Shown here: positions 15,530 to 20,277 of the stretch, in pieces
Position numbering within the stretch: the stretch's first letter is position 1
Layout: each line of letters begins with the position of its first letter
From: Stentor roeselii
Lineage: Eukaryota; Ciliophora; Heterotrichea; Heterotrichida; Stentoridae
Length of the DNA: 20,277 bases
Assembly (NCBI GenBank): GCA_006503475.1
Contig: RSEH01000426.1
Span: 1 to 20,277 of the forward strand
Reading direction: 5' to 3'
The notes under the pieces: generated by a model
Told to the model about the DNA's origin: nothing
The model's input: only the letters and a program-made list of their open reading frames with translations
The model's database searches: none
Position numbers and translations under genes: made by a program

Positions 15530-17626
15530 ATGATTAATTGGCTTACTAGGAATGCTAGGAAAGCGATTTCCTCTGTCAACGCCATCAGAAAGACAATTCC
15601 AACTAATGATTCTAATCCAAACAAGTCTTTAAATATTGTACCCGAGTTTGAGGACTTTGATGATATTCTAGATGCACGCATGCTTGTAGTAGATAAATCA
15701 ATGCTAATAAAAGATATAATAAAGAGAAGAACTGTGCTCATTACAAGGCCAAGGAGGTGGGGTAAATCGCTCAACTTAAAAATGATAGAGAGTTTTTTCC
15801 AACCAAAATTTACATCAGAAGGAAATATCATCAATGATAATGAAAAAAAGAAAAAATTTTCTAAAATGCTTATTCGCTCGGGAACATTATCCGAAAATCC
15901 AATTACAAAAGAGAAAAAAGAGACTAATATACTCGATTTACAAGGAACATTACCCGTGATTCCTATCACTTTCAATAGCATCAATGAAATATCTAAAGAG
16001 AGAATAAAATTAGAATTTATTGAGGCAATCAGAAAGGCAATGATACCTCATAAATACTTGATTGATTCACCGAAAGTAGACAACTTTGGACATAAACAAA
16101 TAATTCAAATGTATTTAAGTCAAAATAAGGAACTTTTGCTACGGAATGTCATTGATGATCATCTGCTTTATCTCGTAGAATCTTTAAATAATCATCATAA
16201 CAGGAAATCGATTATACTGGTGGACGAATACGATAGACTATTGGTCAAAATAAAGACAAGAAGTCCTGAGTTATTTGACTTTACAATAAACCAGTTTGCA
16301 AGGCTTTTTTCTTTTATTAAAGATTGTGCTCCACTAATCCAACTCTCGGTGTTCACTGGTATAACTCCAATCGGAAAAGAGGATTTTTTTTCTGGACTCA
16401 ATAATCTCTTTCACGATTCAGTATTGCAAGGATCCTATAATGAACATTATGGGTTCACTGAACAAGAAGTTGACGAATTGATAAAAAAGGTGAAAGAAAC
16501 GTCGAAAAATGTCACTGATAGTCAAGAAACAATCAAAGAACATATGGCTCGATTTTATAAGGGGTATAAAATAAAAAATACTACGATTTATAATCCTTGG
16601 TCTGTTATGAATTGTTTATATCATCTAGTTGACAATTGTCCATCACCTTATCAGAAATATTGGTTGAATACTGGTAATCCGGAAATTCTGATAAAAGCTC
16701 TTCAAGAGTATAGAAAAAATAAAGAAGAGGGAAAAAATGAGGAATGTAAAATTGATACTTTAATCAAATCAGGAGAAGTGTATTTCATACCTACTGAAGG
16801 AATACAATTTCATAAGCTTTATTTTAGTGAAGATTCACTCTTGACACTCATGCTAGATGCAGGGTATTTAACTTCTACTGATAGGAAAAATGTATTCCGA
16901 ATCCCAAATAACGAGGTTAGATATGATTACTATAAGCATTTTGTTGGTGCTTGGTTAACCGAAGAAGAATTCAGTTTAATTAGTCAAACAATCAATCAAG
17001 ATGAATTTGAAAATCCAAAAACTTTAATTAAAGTTTTTCAACAAAAAGTCCTTAAAAACTCTAAAGAAAAGTATTATCCAGAGTTTTATTTTCAAGTCAT
17101 GCTTTATTTTAGTGTCGGAACAAAAGGTTTTTCTGCGGAATTAGAACACAAAACTTCAGATAGCAAAAGAATTGATTTGTTGATACAGCCAGATAACAGT
17201 AAGGATACTATTTATATCATCGAAGTTAAAAAAAAAGGTAGGAACGACAAAGATTTTGACATAAATAAAGGCTTGAATCAAATTTTTGAAAAATATGCAG
17301 ACTATATAATCAATAAAAAGAAAGAATTTACAATTATTGTTATCAGGGTAGTTTATTTCAAAATGAATCAAGATTCAAAAGATTCAAAAAATTCAAAAGT
17401 TTCAAAAGATTCAAAAGTTTCAAATATTTCAAAAGATTCAAAATGGAGTATTTCAATAGCTGAACTCAAGTTTTCAAGAGAAAGCTTGATTAGAGCAATT
17501 GATTGGTTTGTTCAAAAAAGAAAATCAGATAAAAAAATTAAAGATGTAAAAGAAAAAGAAGTTCTGATTATTAAAAACATATTCGAAGATTTGAAGAAAT
17601 TTTCTATCAGCTACTTTTACAGTTAA
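15530..17626 (+). CDS. AAA-ATPase-like NTPase with PD-(D/E)XK nuclease-like domain, copy 2 (intact active sites)
   Basis: 698 residues, colinear with copy 1. Walker A RPRRWGKS (73-80) and Walker B VDEYD (231-235) are intact, as are the sensor-like FTGITPI segment and YNPWSVMN. The nuclease-like domain keeps Asp549, Glu565 and Lys567 (IIEVKKKG), so this is the copy most likely to encode an active protein. The first 148 residues and the C-terminal 350 are almost the same as copy 1, while about 149-345 differ at many positions. The Ser/Lys repeat near 615-638 is imperfect. An in-frame TAG 19 bases upstream fixes the start. Its role is unknown: it could be a self-propagating element protein, a nuclease acting on foreign or self DNA, or an NTP-driven effector. 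There is no signal peptide or membrane segment. Confidence 0.88.
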   Translation: MINWLTRNARKAISSVNAIRKTIPTNDSNPNKSLNIVPEFEDFDDILDARMLVVDKSMLIKDIIKRRTVLITRPRRWGKSLNLKMIESFFQPKFTSEGNIINDNEKKKKFSKMLIRSGTLSENPITKEKKETNILDLQGTLPVIPITFNSINEISKERIKLEFIEAIRKAMIPHKYLIDSPKVDNFGHKQIIQMYLSQNKELLLRNVIDDHLLYLVESLNNHHNRKSIILVDEYDRLLVKIKTRSPELFDFTINQFARLFSFIKDCAPLIQLSVFTGITPIGKEDFFSGLNNLFHDSVLQGSYNEHYGFTEQEVDELIKKVKETSKNVTDSQETIKEHMARFYKGYKIKNTTIYNPWSVMNCLYHLVDNCPSPYQKYWLNTGNPEILIKALQEYRKNKEEGKNEECKIDTLIKSGEVYFIPTEGIQFHKLYFSEDSLLTLMLDAGYLTSTDRKNVFRIPNNEVRYDYYKHFVGAWLTEEEFSLISQTINQDEFENPKTLIKVFQQKVLKNSKEKYYPEFYFQVMLYFSVGTKGFSAELEHKTSDSKRIDLLIQPDNSKDTIYIIEVKKKGRNDKDFDINKGLNQIFEKYADYIINKKKEFTIIVIRVVYFKMNQDSKDSKNSKVSKDSKVSNISKDSKWSISIAELKFSRESLIRAIDWFVQKRKSDKKIKDVKEKEVLIIKNIFEDLKKFSISYFYS
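17371..17442 (+). repeat. Imperfect Ser/Lys codon repeats in copy 2
   Basis: A run of short units based on gattcaaaa / gtttcaaaa (nine-base steps) encodes alternating SKDSK, SKVSK and SKNSK. It corresponds to the cleaner 27-base duplication in copy 1, yet both proteins end up the same length. Confidence 0.85.
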
Positions 17627-17680
17627 ATAATTAGATCAATAGTTAGAATAATTAGGTTTTTTTGAGATAAAATAGTAGAG

Positions 17681-18605
17681 TTATTTATGGAAATCTTCAT
17701 TTATTAAAGAGCCATTTATAGTTTAATTCCTAGATGGACTACTAAAGTGTGAGTATATTAATCGCTTTGTCAATTGAATAACATATAAGTAGAACTATTC
17801 TTATTTCAGAATATCTTTGTCAGTTTGTGCACCTCAGCTCAATCTTAAATCCACGACCATCTTCAAATTTCAATCAAAATATTGTCCAGCTTAACTGCTA
17901 AGTTATAATTTCTTTCTTCTTCCAGAATTAAAGTTTTTAGAGGTAGGCTGTATATGAACTTGTCTTATTTTATAACGAGTCACCAGATGCACCATTTTAC
18001 TGAAATACAGAAGCCTGGATTATCTTAGATCTTTCGCGATTGACACTTAGAGGATTCGTGTCGCTTCATTACTTGGAACTTAGATTTAAATTTGTAAGAA
18101 TTCGACTTGATTCAATAGATCCAGTCTTTAAGAATATATCTAAAACTAAAGAGAATTACTTTTCATGTGATTAATAAATCTTCACTGTTCGAACTAATTT
18201 CAAAATAGTTTCAATCATTGAAGATATCAGATATTAGTGATCTCCAAGGAAAGAAGGTTGAAAAGTTTAGTAGGCTTTGATTAGGAAAGTTGCATGTTTA
18301 AATCATTTTGTTATTATTTATCAAGTTTGAAGCACTTATTAATTTTTTTCTGAAGATAAATCTTAGCAAATTTAATAAAAGAAACTTTAAATCTCTAATT
18401 ACTATAAAAAAAAATTACCTCGCAGATCACAAAAACTGATTTGCGCAGCAGTTATTAAAGTGGCTGATTTAGAATTAGTACGTCAAAATTTATCTGGAAA
18501 AATAAAATTAAATAAAGGGTACCGATCGATTATAATCATTGCTCATGGCTTTAGGAGAGTGTATCCTTTTTTTGAAGATGATTGTCTATCAAATTGGGTT
18601 TATTA
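17681..18605. other. Spacer between copies 2 and 3
   Basis: About 925 bases with no supported functional gene. Most is AT-rich with frequent stops. The stretch at about 17820-18080 is less AT-rich than its surroundings and may be decayed coding DNA. The last 216 bases hold the Met-less fragment described separately. No tRNA is found. Confidence 0.55.
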
Positions 18606-18606
18606 A
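18391..18606 (+). pseudogene. Possible remnant of a coding sequence (no start codon)
   Basis: An open stretch of 71 codons between TAA stops, with no ATG in frame. It contains protein-like segments such as RRSQKLICAAVIKVADLELV and HGFRRVYPFFEDDCLSNWV. The second faintly recalls the 'YPxLExxLxxWI' pattern found in CENP-B/pogo-type transposase DNA-binding domains. It ends exactly where the copy 3 repeat begins. This may be chance. I would not call it a gene. Confidence 0.2.
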
Positions 18607-20277
18607 GAAATATTAAGCATATTAATATCATTAAGTAGTCTAAAGTTTTTGGGTGATGGAATCCCCAAGTCTTTCTTTCAAAATCTTGATTTAAAGAGTT
18701 GAAATATGTTAAGAATGAAATTCTTTTAGTTTATAAAAATTTGCTTGCTAAACTGGTTCTTGAATTACAAAAATTCTAAAATCAAATATTCTCATCTATA
18801 GATTTAGTAGGAGATCCAATAACATTGAAATTGTTTTAAGTCTATATCATAAAAACTTAAACTTCTTAAATAAGAATCAATTCCTACCTAAAATATTCGA
18901 CTATTGCTGGATTTCTCAAGAACTAATAATACTTAACTATATTTTTATACGGTAGAAAAATATAATTTTGGATATCAGACATCTTTATAATGATTAATTG
19001 GTTTACTAGGAATGCTAGGAAAGCGATTTCCTCTATCAAAGCCATCAGAAAGACACTTTCAACTAATGATTCTAATCCAAACAAGTCTTTAAATATTGTA
19101 CCCGAGTTTGAGGACTTTAATGATATTCTAGATGGAAGCATGCTTGTAGTAGATAAATCAATGCTAATAAAAGATATAATAAAGAGAAGAACTGTGCTCA
19201 TTACAAGGCCAAGGAGGTGGGGTAAATCGCTCAATTTAAGAATGATAGAGAGTTTTTTCCAACCAAAATTCACATCAGAAGGTAATATCGTCAATGATGA
19301 AGAAAAAAAGAAAAAATTTTCTAAAATGCTTATCAGCTCTGAAACATTACCCGAAAATCCAATTACAAATGAGAAAAAAGAGACTAAAATCCTCGATTTA
19401 CAAGGAACAATACCCGTGATTCCTATTACTTTTGGTGTTATTGATGAGATGTCTGAAGACGGAATTAAATTAGCATTTATAGAAGCACTACAATGGGCAA
19501 TAATACCTCATAAATACTTGATAAATTCACCAAAATTAAAGAATCAAGGGGATAAAGATATATTATATACCTATATTCATGGAATAAAGAAAATTTTCAT
19601 AAAAGAAGAAATAAGCGACCATCTTATCACTCTTGTTAAATCTTTGAATGAGCATCACAATAGGAAAACGATTATACTTTTAGACGAATACGATACTTTA
19701 TTTTTAAAAATAAAACAACAAGACCTGAGCTCTATAAATTTGCAATCAACCAGTTTGTAAACCTTTTTTCATTCATTAAACATCAGCCTCAACTAGTTCA
19801 ACTCTCAGTATTTACTGGGATAACTCGAATCGCGAAAGATGATATATTTACAGTAATCAACAACATATTTCATGATTCAGTTATACACTCAGACTATAGT
19901 GAACATTATGGATTCACTGAACTTGAAGTCGACCAATTGATAAGAAAAGTAAAAAAAAACACGAATTATCTTGAAAGTGAAGATATTATCAAAGAAAAAA
20001 TGGTTAAGCTGTATTATGGATATAAAATTGATAAGAATGTGATTTATAATCCTTGGTCTGTTATGAATTGTTTATATCATCTAGTTGACAAATGTCCATT
20101 TCCTTATCAGAAATATTGGTTGAATACTGGTAATCCGGGATTTCTGATAGAAGCACTTCAAGAGTATAGAAAAAATAGAAAAGATAAAAAAATTGAGCAC
20201 GAGGAATGTAAAATTGATACTTTAATCAAATCAGGAGAAGTGTATTTCATACCTACTGAAGGAATACAATTTGATAA
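18606..20277 (+). repeat. Dispersed repeat unit, copy 3 (plus strand, cut by window end)
   Basis: The 5' flank shared with copy 1 starts at about 18606 and runs 384 bases to the ATG. The 3' end lies outside the window. It is in the same orientation as copy 2 and opposite to copy 1. Confidence 0.75.
18990..20277 (+). pseudogene. AAA-ATPase-like/PD-(D/E)XK protein, copy 3, frameshifted and truncated by the window
   Basis: The start and the first 240 or so residues match copies 1 and 2, including Walker A RPRRWGKS (73-80) and Walker B LDEYD (231-235). At 19712-19723 the sequence is one base shorter than the same place in copies 1 and 2, so the frame runs into a TAA at 19758-19760 after 256 residues. 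From about 19724 the +2-shifted frame stays open and similar to the family (FTGITRI, YNPWSVMN) to the end of the window, still before the nuclease-like domain. There is no GT...AG to explain the break as an intron. It is either a young pseudogene, a programmed frameshift, or a sequencing/assembly error in an A-rich stretch. The middle part is diverged from both other copies. Confidence 0.8.

Larger units (their letters stand above)
15219..17680 (+). repeat. Dispersed repeat unit, copy 2 (plus strand)
   Basis: Similarity to copy 1 (inverted) and copy 3 starts at about 15219 and ends about 54 bases after the stop codon, at 17680. It lacks roughly the first 75 bases shared by copies 1 and 3, so its 5' end is shorter. 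TTATGG occurs just outside both edges (15210-15215 and 17685-17690) and could be a target-site duplication, but six bases in AT-rich DNA is weak. Confidence 0.75.

Noticed and set aside
17903-17995. 30-codon ATG frame on the minus strand between copies 2 and 3, with a basic GRRKK stretch
   Set aside because: Too short, stops soon on either side, and matches no family I recognise. At best it is decayed coding DNA.
18188-18200. GTTCGAACT resembling a tRNA T-loop
   Set aside because: No matching A box, acceptor stem or anticodon stem lies at the right distance upstream.

Overview
The window looks like macronuclear-type DNA from a heterotrich ciliate, most likely Stentor or a close relative. Three things point there. 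(1) Eukaryotic genes (Rab GTPase, AGC kinase, tyrosine phosphatase, tubulin-tyrosine-ligase-like enzyme, two-repeat Myb) are packed a few dozen bases apart in AT-rich DNA. (2) One gene is joined only if a 15-base intron (GTA...TAG, 4913-4927) is removed, and 15-base introns are a heterotrich hallmark. (3) All long frames read with the standard code: tryptophans are TGG, TAA/TAG are not read as glutamine, and some genes end in TGA. That argues against Blepharisma (UGA = Trp) and against Tetrahymena/Paramecium-type codes. The genus is an inference.

Left half (1-11.8 kb) is gene-dense and mostly + strand. In order: Rab-type GTPase; a small thioredoxin-fold protein with an altered active site; a YANK/STK32-like AGC kinase; a classical protein tyrosine phosphatase; an unrecognised basic protein; an unrecognised small gene on the - strand; a two-pass membrane protein with the 15-base intron; a 1010-residue coiled-coil protein ending in nine CxxC pairs; a TTLL enzyme; and, convergent with it, an R2R3-type Myb protein. 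Several junctions are only 12 to 32 bases. A 10-base tandem repeat lies upstream of the Myb gene, followed by a possible 41-codon ORF. The mix (membrane traffic, phosphorylation, tubulin modification) is ordinary ciliate housekeeping, with no sign of one joint pathway.

Right half (12.1-20.3 kb) is different: gene-poor, very AT-rich, and dominated by three copies of one family. Copy 1 is on the - strand, copies 2 and 3 on the + strand. Copies 1 and 2 each encode 698 residues: an AAA-ATPase-like P-loop NTPase (RPRRWGKS Walker A, VDEYD Walker B) followed by a C-terminal PD-(D/E)XK nuclease-like domain. Copy 3 runs off the window and carries a one-base frameshift. Similarity continues about 310-385 bases 5' and about 54 bases 3' of the coding part, so the repeated unit is larger than the gene. 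Copy 2 keeps the D...ExK residues; copy 1 has Lys in place of the Glu. The copies are blockwise mosaics: near-identical ends and a diverged middle. This looks like a multicopy, possibly mobile, NTPase-nuclease element in several states of decay, and it is the most unusual content of the window. The spacers (14662-15218, 17681-18605) hold no recognisable gene, apart from a Met-less, coding-like fragment at 18391-18606.
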